DNA of 64,000 nucleotides from Camillea tinctor (GCA_022578605.1 MU394051.1:1227664-1291663), one strand, 5' to 3'; shown: positions 45,857 to 57,781, counted from the stretch's first letter. Made by a program: numbers and translations. The notes: generated from the sequence alone by a model not told the origin.

Positions 45857-48127
45857 CTAACCCGGCGGCCGAGTAGCATCATTCCATAGAATGTCGTCTA
45901 CCGGCCGCCTGTCGGTTGTGTTCCTCTCCCGCTGGTACCCGGATTCACGGGTCGGCGTCGTCACAGAAGTGCTGTCGTGTCGATTTATTGGCTGAAGTGG
46001 GCTTGAATCGATTCTCGATGATCCTGGAATCGGTCTCTGTGGATTTGTTGCTCCGCTACTGTTGCTAATATGATGGGGGGACGACGGTACCGTCCTAGAA
46101 AGCGTGCCTGTGCTTCTCGTTGTCGGTGCAGGAGGGTGAGAAGGAGATCTAGCCTCTGCGCCGCGCAACTCCTCTTCCTCCTCCAAGAGCTGGGCAAGCG
46201 CTGCTCCCGGTCGTGGCGGCGCAGGGATCCTCGTCACAGGAAGACTGTCTGTATCCGGCGTTGGACGCATCCTTTCTAAGATCCTTTCAGCTTGCGTGGC
46301 TGCGAAATCCTCAATCCGTCCCCTAAAATCCCACCTTCCTACGCTTTCATGTTGCCGACTCGGGCTCTGGGGTTTCGGTGCTGTATGGGGCAATATCTCA
46401 GCCGGAGGTCCACGTGCGGGCCGCCGGAAAACATTGTATTGCGCAAAATAACCCCGACGGCCCCTATCCTCCCCTTCAGTATTTTCTATAACACGTACTG
46501 AAGGTGGCTGTCGTGCTTGGGGAGCATTTGCTAACTGGTCGTTAGTATCTACAACCGGGGTCGTGCCCGAGGACGTCACGCTTTCGCTCCTGGAAGGCGG
46601 TCGGCCGGATCTGTCGTCGGTAGTTCTGGAGGTAGTCTCCGTTAGGGGTTGGTACCGAACAGCATAAACGGTACTATCCGCGCTCGCCGTATCTGTCCTG
46701 CTGACGGGCGTAACTGCCGGAGGTGGCCGGGACGGCCATAATGGCGGTTGCAGAAATCGGATACCCACCGATGGGGTTTGCGCATTCGGTTTTGGCTGTC
46801 TTCGGTCCGGGCTACTATCGGACCTTGACCGGTATCGACTAGCGATGGAAGACATGGCGGGCCACATGTTACTTCGGCCTCCTGATGGTGAACTATTGCC
46901 ACTTTCTCCCCCCTCTTCGTCATCGCCCTTTCTTTTGTTTTTTCTCCGTCGTGGCCACGACAAATCCGATGGTGATGCTTCGATCATCTCATCACCATCA
47001 AACACCTCTCTTCCCAGAACACCGTCCTTCTTCTCTTCACGTTCCAGTGCCTCAATTCGTTCCACCCATTCCCACACAACGACACTTGCCGCGGCCGCAC
47101 CAACCCATCGCACATAATCACCCCACCCGGTAAACTCGGGTTCGGCAATGTCGAGGACAAAGAAAACGACGGGGACAAGAAGTGAAATAATAGAAAGAAT
47201 AGCCATCAGGCATATGTTCTTCATCAAGGGGTGATAAAAGGCATATCGCTTTTTCATCAGCGAATAGTAAAGAACCCAGGCAGCGTATAGCAACCCGAGG
47301 GATAGTTGAAAAAGGTAGCTGAGAGCCGGTACGGCATCCGTAAAACTACGGGGCCTCGTATTACCCGGCCCTGTATAGTGAAAACTGTTAAGGGCTCCAA
47401 AAATGACGTCTAACGTAATCAACGAGAAAGCAGTCCACTTGATGATGACCTTCTCACGCTGACGAGGGAACAAACGGATCAAGGTCTGGGCCTGAGCCAA
47501 CCACAGAAAAGTGTCCGAAATGAGTTGGATGACCTTCAGTTGGGTGCCGCCAAGCACTTCCTCCTGAAGTTGCTGCGCGTTCTGGATACCCCAGGCGTAC
47601 TGCACCTCGGCCACACGAAACGTGTCGGCCGTCGCAATGGTGAGCGAAATCGCAACAGTCAACGCAGCGACCTTCTGCAGCCAGGGCCGCCCTCCAATAC
47701 TAATACCATTAGATGGGCCGTTCGTGAAGCCACGACGTCCCAGGACCACTACTCCACCGTCGAGAAAAGACCTGGGCGCGATGACCAGCATAATAAGAAG
47801 CATATAGGCGAGCACAGTAGTTGCAGCGAGGGCGTAGCACTGCGGAAATACGGAAGCGTAGAATGGGTCACGTAGATCATCGAATTCGGGAGAGGAGGAG
47901 GAGGATGTCTGATCTATGTTCACGCCTCCGTTTGCGATAATAACGGGTTGAGCCATGGCAGTAGTACACTGAGGCGAATAAACGGCGGCAGCGGCCAGAG
48001 TCGTCGGAGTCGCGCCGGCTATAGATAGAAAACCACTGGCAGGAAGTGTGTATGGCGTACAGGCAGAGGCAATAGATGCAGTCGCAGTAGCAACCGCTCG
48101 GGGCGGCCAGAGATGGCGCGTGTCCAT
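45857..48127 (-). CDS. palH: Ambient-pH sensor PalH/Rim21
   Basis: This is a plasma-membrane sensor of the Pal/Rim pathway that signals alkaline pH towards cleavage of the transcription factor PacC. It is a single exon of 756 residues. After an extracellular N-terminus of about 95 residues, seven hydrophobic segments can be counted, among them YALAATTVLAYMLLIMLVIA, KVAALTVAISLTIATAD, ITLDVIFGALNSF, YLFQLSLGLLYAAWVLYYSL and ILSIISLLVPVVFFVL. The last membrane helix runs into VVVWEWVERIEALEREEK, characteristic of PalH, followed by a Ser/Pro/Arg-rich cytosolic tail of about 390 residues expected to bind the arrestin PalF. No introns are needed. It is on the same strand as its neighbours, but 2-3 kb away from each. 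Confidence 0.9.
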   Translation of the reverse strand: MDTRHLWPPRAVATATASIASACTPYTLPASGFLSIAGATPTTLAAAAVYSPQCTTAMAQPVIIANGGVNIDQTSSSSSPEFDDLRDPFYASVFPQCYALAATTVLAYMLLIMLVIAPRSFLDGGVVVLGRRGFTNGPSNGISIGGRPWLQKVAALTVAISLTIATADTFRVAEVQYAWGIQNAQQLQEEVLGGTQLKVIQLISDTFLWLAQAQTLIRLFPRQREKVIIKWTAFSLITLDVIFGALNSFHYTGPGNTRPRSFTDAVPALSYLFQLSLGLLYAAWVLYYSLMKKRYAFYHPLMKNICLMAILSIISLLVPVVFFVLDIAEPEFTGWGDYVRWVGAAAASVVVWEWVERIEALEREEKKDGVLGREVFDGDEMIEASPSDLSWPRRRKNKRKGDDEEGGESGNSSPSGGRSNMWPAMSSIASRYRSRSDSSPDRRQPKPNAQTPSVGIRFLQPPLWPSRPPPAVTPVSRTDTASADSTVYAVRYQPLTETTSRTTDDRSGRPPSRSESVTSSGTTPVVDTNDQLANAPQARQPPSVRVIENTEGEDRGRRGYFAQYNVFRRPARGPPAEILPHTAPKPQSPSRQHESVGRWDFRGRIEDFAATQAERILERMRPTPDTDSLPVTRIPAPPRPGAALAQLLEEEEELRGAEARSPSHPPAPTTRSTGTLSRTVPSSPHHISNSSGATNPQRPIPGSSRIDSSPLQPINRHDSTSVTTPTRESGYQRERNTTDRRPVDDILWNDATRPPG

Positions 48128-51100
48128 GTCGGAGACAAAATGAGACCAGCCAGCCGCCGAACGGCAAAGTCGAAGCGGTAGGCTCGCTATCTAAGGGCAC
48201 TCGCCATGGAATGCTGATGCCCGAACAGGGCGATGGAAACGTGGAGGAAGAGCAGGTGTTCAATCGCTATCGTCGGTGGCGTGGTGAGGCGAAGTGAGTG
48301 CTTTGAAAACCCGTCGGTCGGAAGGACTCGGGCAGGGACCAACAACGTATGGTAATATCGTGTGTCGTAGACGGGAGTCGGGACCTCAATTCCAGTCGCG
48401 CAATACCCCAGGATTGGATCCAATTTTTTCTATATTTTTATCAAATTCCCTTCTTCCTTCTCTTCCAACCACAACAATCGATGCTTCAATTCCAGTATAG
48501 GGTGTCTATGGGCTGTCTCCAGTGTTATCACAGGGCGTTGCACATGTCGTGGTAGCGGGGACGATATTTGGTAGATTTGGTGGACCGACAAGAAGGGAGA
48601 GGGCTGGGCGCCGAGAAGTCTTGGGGGTTTGTGAAGAAATAAGAGTTGGCAAGTTGGGAGCGAGAGAGAGAGAAACTTAGGTAAAGAGACTCGTGCTGGG
48701 TGGTCAGATTGGCTTGCACTTGCTTGGGGAATCTCGGATGCTCGAGCGAGCATCCCTGCTAGTTTGACAAGGTTAGCAGGCTTTTTTTTTTCTTTTTTTT
48801 AAACGGTGGACGAATGGGTAGAATGGGGGGCAGGCAGGATTTTTTTTGGGGGGGGGGGGGGGAGCGAGGGGGGGAGAGAGAGGAAAGCAGGAAAGAAAAG
48901 GTTAAAAAAAAAGGGTGTTAGTACATTAGGTAGGTACACTACATACATGAATGCAGGTAGTGGTCTTCGGGTCTTCGTTCTAAGTGGAGAATTTTGGGGG
49001 CAAGATAGTACATAGTAGGTAGTATACATAGGTTCATAGTGTACTATGGTTACATAGCTGCATAGTTACATAGTTACATAGATACATACCCAAAAGATAA
49101 GTATGTACACTAAGGTTCTAATTTAGAAACCCGTGGTCAACGACTGGTTGTGGTTTCTGTCTCGAAAGTGTTTGAAGAACTACCTTAACACTCGCATTGA
49201 TTAAGGGCATGTAGTTTGGGCTCGTGATAGGGCCGTCTACAACATTAGGTGGTGCGTACCTATTATACAATCCGTATCCTATAGGTGGGCGCAGCAAAAG
49301 ATAGACATTGATTTAAATTTAAATCAGATTGATTATGCTCGACTTGCTTAACGGTAAAATTCAATTCACCAGACAGACATCAGGACGGAAGGTGCCCTCT
49401 GCAGTGTTGCGAAAAGAGACCGGCACTTTACAGAACGAATCCAGGACTAGAAACAGAACTAAAACCCCTCTCGCGCAAAAGAGGGAATTTGCCGTTGCTT
49501 CTGTTACACACATCCTTCTTTTTTGTGTTTATTAAAAACATATGTACCTAGCCTAGGTAGTTCCCGTCCCTACATTTCCCGATCATTAACTCTTCGATCT
49601 TCCACGACAACAAAGTCGTACAGTAATAAATGAAGATGCCACTTCAAGACTTCTCTTAGCGAATCTTGTCACGCGCAGCAACACTGCCCGCAGATTCCAA
49701 ATTGTCATTTGAGAAACCCCGAGTATAGCGAATGGGTGGGATAAAATTGGAGCAAAGGAAAAGAAATGGGCAATTGCGAGACCCCCGCATAATAAAAGCC
49801 GTCCTACGGACTCCGACACCTGCCTAGAAAGGTAAGATAAAAATGCAATAGACGAAATATGGATATCAATCGTCCGTCCTGCTGCACCTTATCAGGTGCT
49901 AATTTTTTATTTTATCTTATTTTACCTTATTTTATATTATTCTATTCTATACTTCTTTACTTCCAATAAACCTGCTTTACATAAAAATATACCTACCTAA
50001 ACTTTTAAACACTCAAGGGTTTGGTTTCTCCTATTGTTACACTATCCAAGCCATATAGGTTATGTATGTACACATGTATAATAAACGATAAGTCTTGGTC
50101 CCGAGTCTAGTCTATTCTAAGTCGCATCAATTTCCATCAATTCAATTTCGTTTGCTTAGGTTGTTAGTTAGCGGCCGCTCGTCTCCGCGCATGCAGTATG
50201 TATTATAATTGCTAATTGCTCTTCTACACTACTAAAACCAAGCCTCTTTTTAATTCTACACATTGAAGATCAAATACGTTTAATAACATACTTAAGATAC
50301 CTAGGTACCTGATTGTTAAACATGAAGTAACCGAGCGTTTCTTGTTCTTTTGCCTGAAACCCCGGGGGACCACTTAGGTTAGACGCCAGTCATAAAACGT
50401 GATTACATCAGGTACCTATAGGAGGTATCTAAGGTACACTAGTACTAGCGCAGAGTCAGATAACTCCATACCCCGACTCGATGTCACACATAAACCTAAA
50501 TGGACCCAGTCCACCGAGTCCATCAAGGTTAGGATCGGTACGTAGTAGGTACGTACTCCGTACTCTTTGAGTAGATGTAATACCTACTCCACACGATAAC
50601 GATTACGCGAGAAACACTTCGTATAGATGACAAGGGCTTCACTTGCTACAAGCTGCCTTATGTATTCACTGATATACAAATTCATATACATACATACATT
50701 ACCCTTTATTTATTCCTTTTTTTTCTTTTCTTTTTCTAGATTAAATGGCTCTCCGAATTACCCCGCAAGATCACCAGCCTATCGTTGTCCAACATGCTGT
50801 CAAGTTCATCGCCAAGACCTTCTCCAAGAGTTGCTTAGCCTGCTTAAACTTTTACTGAACGTGGTCTTGGCGCTTGGCAAAGGCTTGTTGCTCGTGGGCT
50901 GCCGCTCTTGGCATCTCATCCCCCCCTTGGGCATTCTATTATGTTTGCTAAACAAGCAGTACGGAGTAGATCGTAGATAACCTGAGTATATCCATCCCTT
51001 CTTGTTAATACCGTCTACCCAGTTTCTATAACCAAAAATTGAAGGACGATAGTCAGGTTGGTAGGGTATCTTGCTCCTCGACAGTTTCTATAGCAATCAT

Positions 51101-51482
51101 ATCACAAGGAAACAGGGGAAAGACAGAGACGGAGAAGAGCAAATGTGCGAGAATCGTGTTAGAATAAGTATCTTGACATGAAGAAGAAGAAAAAGAAAAG
51201 AGAGAGAAAAAACAAACAAACAAACAAACAAGAAAAGTCTTTTTTCTTTACCGATCCATGCCCCCCCTCCCCCCCCTTTTCCTTATTGTACTAAAATAGA
51301 AAACAGAAGTCGAGCGAATAAGAGAGAGACGGATGGTCACTCTTTCTCGTAATGTAGCAAAACCACCCAGCCAGAATCAATACAATGACGCAAACTTGCC
51401 GTCGCCTCTAAGAAAAAGTGCAAAAGGGAGGAGATAGAGGGAGATGATGAGAGAGAGAGAGAGAGTGGTGCATTCGTTTGGA
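48128..51482. other. Intergenic region, PalH promoter
   Basis: No supported gene is present. It includes a 15-base G run at 48848-48862, clusters of ATAGTTACATAG-type words near 49.05 kb, and TTTTATCTTA repeats near 49.92 kb. Confidence 0.5.
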
Positions 51483-52625
51483 TCAACCCTGTTCAGTGGA
51501 GGGGCCAGAATACACCTCGATCTCCTCGACCCAAGCCTGGAGCGGGACTCGAGCCGCATCTTGCTGGGCACGAGTGCGGATGGCGATAGGAGTGGCTTGC
51601 TCGTCGTTGCCGTTTGCCTCGTTTTCCTTGTTCTCGTTGTCGGGGGTTTCCGCATTTTGTTCTCCTTCTTCTTCATCCTCCCCCTCGTCGAGCACCTCCA
51701 CATCATCAATAGAATATCCCCAACTAGCAACAACAGCCGAAGGTGTGAGGTCATCTCCGTAAATAGCCCTGTCCATGGCCATGTCGATGTCGCTGGGTCG
51801 AGCGTCATCCATCATATCGTCGTGTCCGAGTTCGGGACTAGGCTGAGAACGGATTGGGAGAGGTGAGGATTGCCATTCTGCAGTAGCGATGGCGACAGTG
51901 GAGGTGGTGGCTTCAGCTCCGGCTTCATTCTGGCCATCGGTGAAACTTGCAGCGCGATCAGGTCGGTCGAGTCGCAGTCTCTTGGAGGGATGGATTCTTC
52001 GTCTCTCTCGGGGTGCGGGCACCTCCCAGGAGTGAGTCACCTGGCGCAAAGGTGAGCTCCCGTGGAGAAGGACGGCGGGGTTGGACGTTCGTCGCGCGTT
52101 GATGGGTATTGAGGCTATGGGCAGGATTTCATGCACCCAACTGAACGAATTTTGGCTATATTTATCGTTCTCGCCATCCTCATTGTCTTCCTCGTTTTCA
52201 TCGTTGTCTCCGTCATGGTGGATTGGCTCGGCCTCGATCTTCGCACCGCCATCATCATCGTCAACATCATCGTCCGGATCCTCCATCTTTATATCGACGT
52301 CCTCATCTTCCACAACGTTTACTGGTACATAGTATAGATCGCCTTCGCGGTCTTGGTCGGAATGAGGGAGATGGTGTTGACCTTCGCTGTTGGTAGCTGG
52401 GGAAGACTCCATGGCAGCTGAGTCCGAAGTTTCTTCTTCGAGCATACCGAAGCTGTAGTACGAAGAAAGCTCGGGAATATCCTCGTGTGGACCTGGTGCA
52501 TTCATGTTGACGTGTGCATTTGCTTCCAGTGCTAGGTGTGAGGATGCTAGATGAGGTTGGAGAGGAGAAGAATGTGACTGATCCTCAACAGGAGGGTTGG
52601 TGTTAGCAGTGGGCATAGTCGTCAT
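51483..52625 (-). CDS. Acidic disordered protein, function unknown (conservative 3' model)
   Basis: This is an open frame of 380 residues from ATG 52625. It is not recognised. It is highly charged and disordered, with long Asp/Glu runs (DEDVDIKMEDPDDDVDDDD, EGEDEEEGEQN), a basic patch (RERRRIHPSKRLRLDRPDR) resembling a nuclear localisation signal, and a folded-looking end (AWVEEIEVYSG). The frame is open well upstream of this ATG: residues such as PQDYVARIEKYLESL-like sequence continue in frame to the TAA at 52842, so the true start is almost certainly further up (see the next entry). A nuclear scaffold or regulatory role is possible but is only an inference from composition. It is on the same strand as the larger gene at 53.9-57.4 kb. 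Confidence 0.7.
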   Translation of the reverse strand: MTTMPTANTNPPVEDQSHSSPLQPHLASSHLALEANAHVNMNAPGPHEDIPELSSYYSFGMLEEETSDSAAMESSPATNSEGQHHLPHSDQDREGDLYYVPVNVVEDEDVDIKMEDPDDDVDDDDGGAKIEAEPIHHDGDNDENEEDNEDGENDKYSQNSFSWVHEILPIASIPINARRTSNPAVLLHGSSPLRQVTHSWEVPAPRERRRIHPSKRLRLDRPDRAASFTDGQNEAGAEATTSTVAIATAEWQSSPLPIRSQPSPELGHDDMMDDARPSDIDMAMDRAIYGDDLTPSAVVASWGYSIDDVEVLDEGEDEEEGEQNAETPDNENKENEANGNDEQATPIAIRTRAQQDAARVPLQAWVEEIEVYSGPSTEQG

Positions 52626-53313
52626 GGTGGTGCGCAGGTTGAGGCTTGGTATGGAGGGAGTGGGCCTTGAGTTTTCTGGTTCATTGTAATGTGCAGGTGT
52701 AAGAATAGAGAGGGACTCCAGGTACTTCTCGATTCTAGCTACATAATCAGGCTGCGAGGGCTCGGCATCGATGTCATTCTTAGGGTTCTGATTTACCCCT
52801 CGTGGGGTCGCCGTCCGAGGATTTTGTCTAGGAGTCAGTAGTTATGATCCATCGTGTGCTGTTTGGAGTAACGAACGGCGATAGGTAGGAGGAGGTTGCT
52901 CTGGGAGTGGTTCACCAGCAGGTTGGCTATATATGACATATTCGTTCTCTAACCCATTCTCTACCGGAACAGAAACCCAGTCGTTTCTTGTTGGTATCTG
53001 ATATCTGGAGGGGCCTCTGTGTTTATTACAATGAGCTTTTCCCTGTGAGTCCTTCATTTTCTATCCAGGAGGGAGATACAACTTGAATGTCGATGGATCA
53101 AGACTGGCCGCTTGGGTAGGTGATAGAACCTAAAGGAAAGTCAGTATTGATGATGGATGAGATAGCTTATGATCGATTCACCTTGCACTAACTGGTGTTT
53201 GGCTTGACCACAATAGTCGACAAAGATGTGTTATGTATATGAAAATGTTGAACTAGATGTAAAACAGCATTAGCAATATCAAAGATACCCCCATTGCAGG
53301 AACGATAGGGCCC
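52626..53313 (-). other. Upstream in-frame extension of the acidic protein gene, with stop triplets
   Basis: Coding-like sequence continues upstream in the same frame, with TAA at 52842-52844 and TAG at 53061-53063. Peptides such as PTRNDWVSVPVENGLE, GEPLPEQPPPTYRRSLL and DYVARIEKYLESLSILTP look genuine. A well-formed 52-base intron (53130-53181, GTGAAT..CTGAC..TTTAG) joins this to an earlier exon (53182-53313, beginning GPYRSCNGG) that holds another TAG at 53188-53190. Possible escapes are a GTTAGA..CCTAG intron at 52828-52953 that removes the TAA, and an alternative acceptor at 53061 that removes that TAG. The exact gene structure is unresolved. It may be a decayed 5' part. Confidence 0.45.
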
Positions 53314-53921
53314 CTTTTATAAGATTTAGTATGATATATTTAAAGAGTAACTGCCTATGTCCTTCATATTCACAAAGGCACAGAGAGATTGCACGATGGC
53401 TGAGGAGAGTGAACTGAAATAGCTTCCATAGTAGCCACTAATAGTATGTGAACAACCTAATTCCATGTAAATGCCACATATGAATCACATAAGTTACCTT
53501 ACTACTGCACTTGTTGGGCTTGTCTTTAACAACTGACTGGCCTGACAGTCATAAACTCGTAACAATACCTATAGACTAATCTCGTTTCTTCTTGAGTTTT
53601 GGTCCCAAAATATCTATAGATAGGACCAGTCAGGCAGAAACTGGTCTCTTATAATTGCAAAGAAACCAAGCCAAAGGGTTGACTAAGATACGAAACAGAA
53701 AGGGCGGGGTATAAGCTATCAAACAGTGGAATTGAGAAAGAATATTACTCTATTACTACATCATAGAAGCTATTAGTTGCCCTGCTGAATCCACGCCCTT
53801 CTTCTCTTGTAGGTTAGGTGGATTAACCGACACTTGATATTTTACCCCTTTTAACAGCTCTAATACTCCGAGGATGATCCTTCACTGTCTATTTCAAAGG
53901 TTTGAGAGTTGCCTCTAAACC

Positions 53922-56900
53922 TCAGTCAAGATCCTGCGTCAAGTCAGTATTGATAACCAGGTCGTCTTTGCCCCTTAGGTGCATGACGATGGTGAGCCCC
54001 TCAATCCCCAGATCTTCGTCGTGGTGATGATGCTCGACTTCCTTCTCGCTGTGCGTGGCAACCATTGTTTCCGACTCTTTCCAGGTTGCTCGCGAGGACA
54101 TCTCGGCCTTCAAAAGCCGTATCTCAGCCGTCAGCGCCAAATAGCGCTCCTTCCAAGTGCAGTCGTGGTTTGGAGGGGCAATCGGTGTTGGCCGATGTAT
54201 ATCTAGATCGGACGGTCTATCGGGGATCGTAGTTGCCTCTCTGCGCGTGGCTTCGTTGAGAGAAATTTCGCTCCCAGATGCGTGGGCCTTGACATGTCGT
54301 GATTCGATTTGTCGGGGTTGGAGAGGCATGGTGATGATTTCACTCGCAGGAGTTGCTTCCGAGGGCCAGCTCCTGCGTGTCTCCCGACCCGCTTCTGTTT
54401 CCTGGCCCGTTGAGAGCAGCTTCGATAACTCCGCCTCAGCACGGAGAGTCGCCCTCCGGTAGTGCTCTTGTACAGATTGAGACTCTCGCCAGTCCTCTCC
54501 CGCTGTTTCGCGGGGCTCTGAAGTTTCCGGTACATCATGGTTTGAAAGGTTAGAGGCGTGGCTGTGAGGGGGCTGTGAGCTGAGTGTATGATTTTGGTTG
54601 TGCTGGGAGGAAGTCTGTTGTGCATGCGCTGATGAATTTTGGTGAATTAAGTTCGAGGTTTCTGATATTCCACGGGATTGAACATGCAGTTCGGCCGGAA
54701 GATCTAGCTAGGACTCCGCATTCTGATGCTGCGTTACATGCAAAGCAGTCGATGGAGATGGAGCTGCTACTCGTTGCTGATGTTCGTATTTTGAATTTGC
54801 GACATGGTTATATGTGCTTCTTGTCGCTTCGTATTCATATATAGAACTCCGCGAACGAGTTAATCTTTTCCCATCGCCATTTTCAACAGCAATATTTGAA
54901 AGGTACCCATGATTGTGTGCAAGGCACCCATGGCTCCTTGTGTCAATATGTTTGAGCCTAGCTGTAGCGTTTGCTGCTTCTCTACGTGGATGCTGTAACC
55001 ATGATGGTGGACTTAGCAGTCTACCTTTAGGTAGTATGTGTTTCTTGGTTCCTTCGTCATGCATAGTCCTCTCTGTGAATGTCGAATTCACCAATTTGCC
55101 ATGTGCTTCGCGTTTATTGGTGGAAAACTCCTTATTCGTGACTTGGTCCCCGGTGTGAGTTTTACTCGATGTTTCTAGTGACTTGTTGGTTTTCTGAGGA
55201 GGTCTATTCGGAGTTCTTGAATCATTGCGTGATGCGCCTGGTGAAAGACTCTTCATGCTATCTTCTTGACTTTCTTCTCGACTTTCCATAAAATGGATAG
55301 ACCTTACATGCTTGGCATGAAGCGGCTGATTGAGTGCATGAGCATGATCGTGCCTAGTCTTTGAAGAATGATTTCGATTATTCCCCATATGAGCTGTTGT
55401 TGCATGATCCTTGTGCTTATCAGATATTTTGGTCTTCGATTGACTAGCAGATGAGCTGGTCTCGATAGGTCGCCGAATTTGATCAATTCGTTTTATGCTT
55501 GGCATTTCCCTTGTTGTAGTCAATCTAGGATCTTTGTCACTTAGTTGAGGCTCTGTCGCGCTTTGGCTATTCCTCATAGCTGACCGGTGTCCATCATGTC
55601 TAGGATGTCCTGGTGGAACAATGTCCTGAGTGTACTGAAAAGAAGCTATCCGTGTAACCGGCTGTATCTGAGTGACGGGCTCCAGTTGGCATGGCGGTCC
55701 AATGTTTGCCCTGTTCGCTGTCTCTGGGGGAACACCCACGGGCTGATTGGACTGCTTGCTATGGAAAGTTTTTATATAGTCCTGAGCGTCGTGGCCAATC
55801 GCTGCTGAAAGGTGCTCTATGATATGGTGAGTATTATGGAACCCAGCAGAATGATGCCGGTGGACTGTGTCATTACCGGAATCAGGAGCCTCTATGCTGG
55901 ACCCTGGCTTACTTGTTCTCGACTTTGGTGAAGATTTAGTTGCTGCCACTCGTGATCCTGGGGATCCCTCGGCAGAGTCTTTTTGGCTCTCACTCATTCT
56001 ACCTCTCTGTAGTGCACATGCTACACTGTGTCGGAAAGGGTAGTGGCCGGCATGTGTTGCTCTACAAAAGGGGTCGTCACATTCAGCTTGTGGTATAGAT
56101 TCATTGGTGGCAGTTCGGGCTCGGGCTTCTTTGTCAGCGATCAGAAAAGGATTCTGCTGAATAGAAGAGGTATGATGACCGTGGCGAATATGAACATGCC
56201 CAGGGCCTGCGCGCGACTTTTGAGCTGCTACTGTGGATGATTCTTCTTCAGATGCTTTTTCTGCCTCAAAGATATCTTCTGTAAACCTTTCGTGGTGGTG
56301 TATTTTATGGGAAGTGGACGATTCTTGGACTATCTGCGAATGCTATTCACCGTGAATAGTGGTGGGGACACCTTCATATGTCCCGCCAGCGTGTTCTTTG
56401 GATTCTTCTACTAGGTTTGACGGCTGAACATGATGTGGTCCATCTCTCGGGATTGCAGGGCTAGGATGATGTGAGAAATCAGCATGCGCGTTCGCAGTGT
56501 CCTCAGGGACCTCACAGCGACATTTGTTGCAAAGTTGGTGACCACAAAAGTAGCAATGAGTTGATGCCCAGGTTCGGGCGGAGCAGACATGACACACTCT
56601 ACAAAACCCTCTGGGACTAGCATTTCCATCTAGTAGAAGAGCTGGATCCTCATTAATTGAAGCCCGCCGAGGTAGTTTAGCATACCCATAGTTGAGCCAA
56701 CTTTGAGGTGGTGGTCGTCGACGGTGGCTGCCTATGTCCTTGCGGGACACTCGCGAAGATAATGACTTCTCTGGCGCATCATCATTGTAAGCCAATAAGT
56801 CGAATAAGGACTCCGAAGGTGCCCTATGGATGAATGTGGTATGCTGGAGAGAGGTTGGCTTTAGATTAGAGTCGACAATACGGGCAGTAGATTGTCGTTC

Positions 56901-57374
56901 AGCTGCCAAGTTGAACTGTTCCTTGTCAAACTTGCGGCGGAGATTATCCAGGGAGCAAGCTTGTCGGAGTGCTCCTGATTTTACGGAAGACGGCAACATG
57001 CTGTTAGGGGAACCTAATCGATCGACAACGAGTGCGTGCTCTTCGTCATGCATTTTACGCCCACTATTCAATGCCAGAAATGAATGCTTACGCGGACAGA
57101 ACCATGGCTCGTTCGCGCTGAAATGGCGTACCACAGTCGGGACAAACCGTGAGTGCAATCGGCGTCCCCAACCAAAATGTGTATTCTCTCGCTCGCGGGC
57201 CGCCAATTCGGAGCTTTTGGGAGAGGGGCAGTGTCGATGGGGAAGCCCGTAAATCCGGCGGATTTGAGAATTAACGATTCCGCTGGGGATAATTCCCTCG
57301 GGTCCGGACTCGGGCTCTATAGGCTGAAGCTCTGACTTGTCAGTGGTTAGATCATCCCAAGACTCGGTGGGCAT
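53922..57374 (-). CDS. Large disordered protein with Cys cluster; frame broken by two TAG triplets
   Basis: One frame runs from ATG 57374 to TGA 53922 (about 1,150 codons) with only two stops, TAG at 56343-56345 and TAG at 54708-54710. The three open parts are roughly 343, 544 and 261 codons. The first part contains a zinc-type cluster at residues 258-287 with pattern CxxCxxC-x9-CxxC-x4-CxxCxC. The middle part is His-, Ser- and Lys-rich and disordered. The last part has a coiled-coil-like stretch (RATLRAEAELSKLL; ERYLALTAEIRLLKAEM) and ends with LTIVMHLRGKDDLVINTDL. The family is not recognised. Each TAG could be the end of an in-frame intron (56343-56411, 69 bases; 54708-54770, 63 bases), or a nonsense mutation, or a readthrough site. 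The third part has no good ATG of its own at its beginning, arguing against three separate genes. Confidence 0.6.
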
Positions 57375-57781
57375 AACCAAGACAGAGGCTGAGCCGAATA
57401 CGATAATATAATATCAGCACTCGATGGGGCACTGGCCGGCAATAAACGACCATCTAATAACACATGAGAGGGAATATATCTACGATGTATAATAGATATA
57501 CGGCGTGCGATTCGGATGGTCCATTGGAATTAGGTGACTAGGCTCAAAGACGAGAAGAGAAATAGGAGAATGGTGTTTGGTTTCAGGCTAGGGTATAAGC
57601 CTGAGCAGGTAGTTGCAACTATCAGGAGACATAAGCTTCGATGACATGGCATAATGCTGGTAGGAAAGCACGAGTTCTTAGGCTATTTAATGCTTAATCC
57701 CATGCTGGTGTTTCCCCCAGCTGGGGAGGAAATGATGATGTACAAGTTGCTGTTGCGATCCTCTCTATACCCGTATACACT

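Noticed and set aside
50745..50858. 37-codon frame (MALRITPQDHQPIVV...) after a TTTCTAG-like acceptor
   Set aside because: Short and unmatched; the acceptor-like sequence is just the end of a T-rich tract.
53922..57374. Reassigned stop codons (TAR read as Gln) in the whole genome
   Set aside because: Prolyl-tRNA synthetase and Cdc48 end in TAA, and Hmt1, Avt1 and ATP synthase delta end in TAG at their normal C-termini, so the standard code applies.
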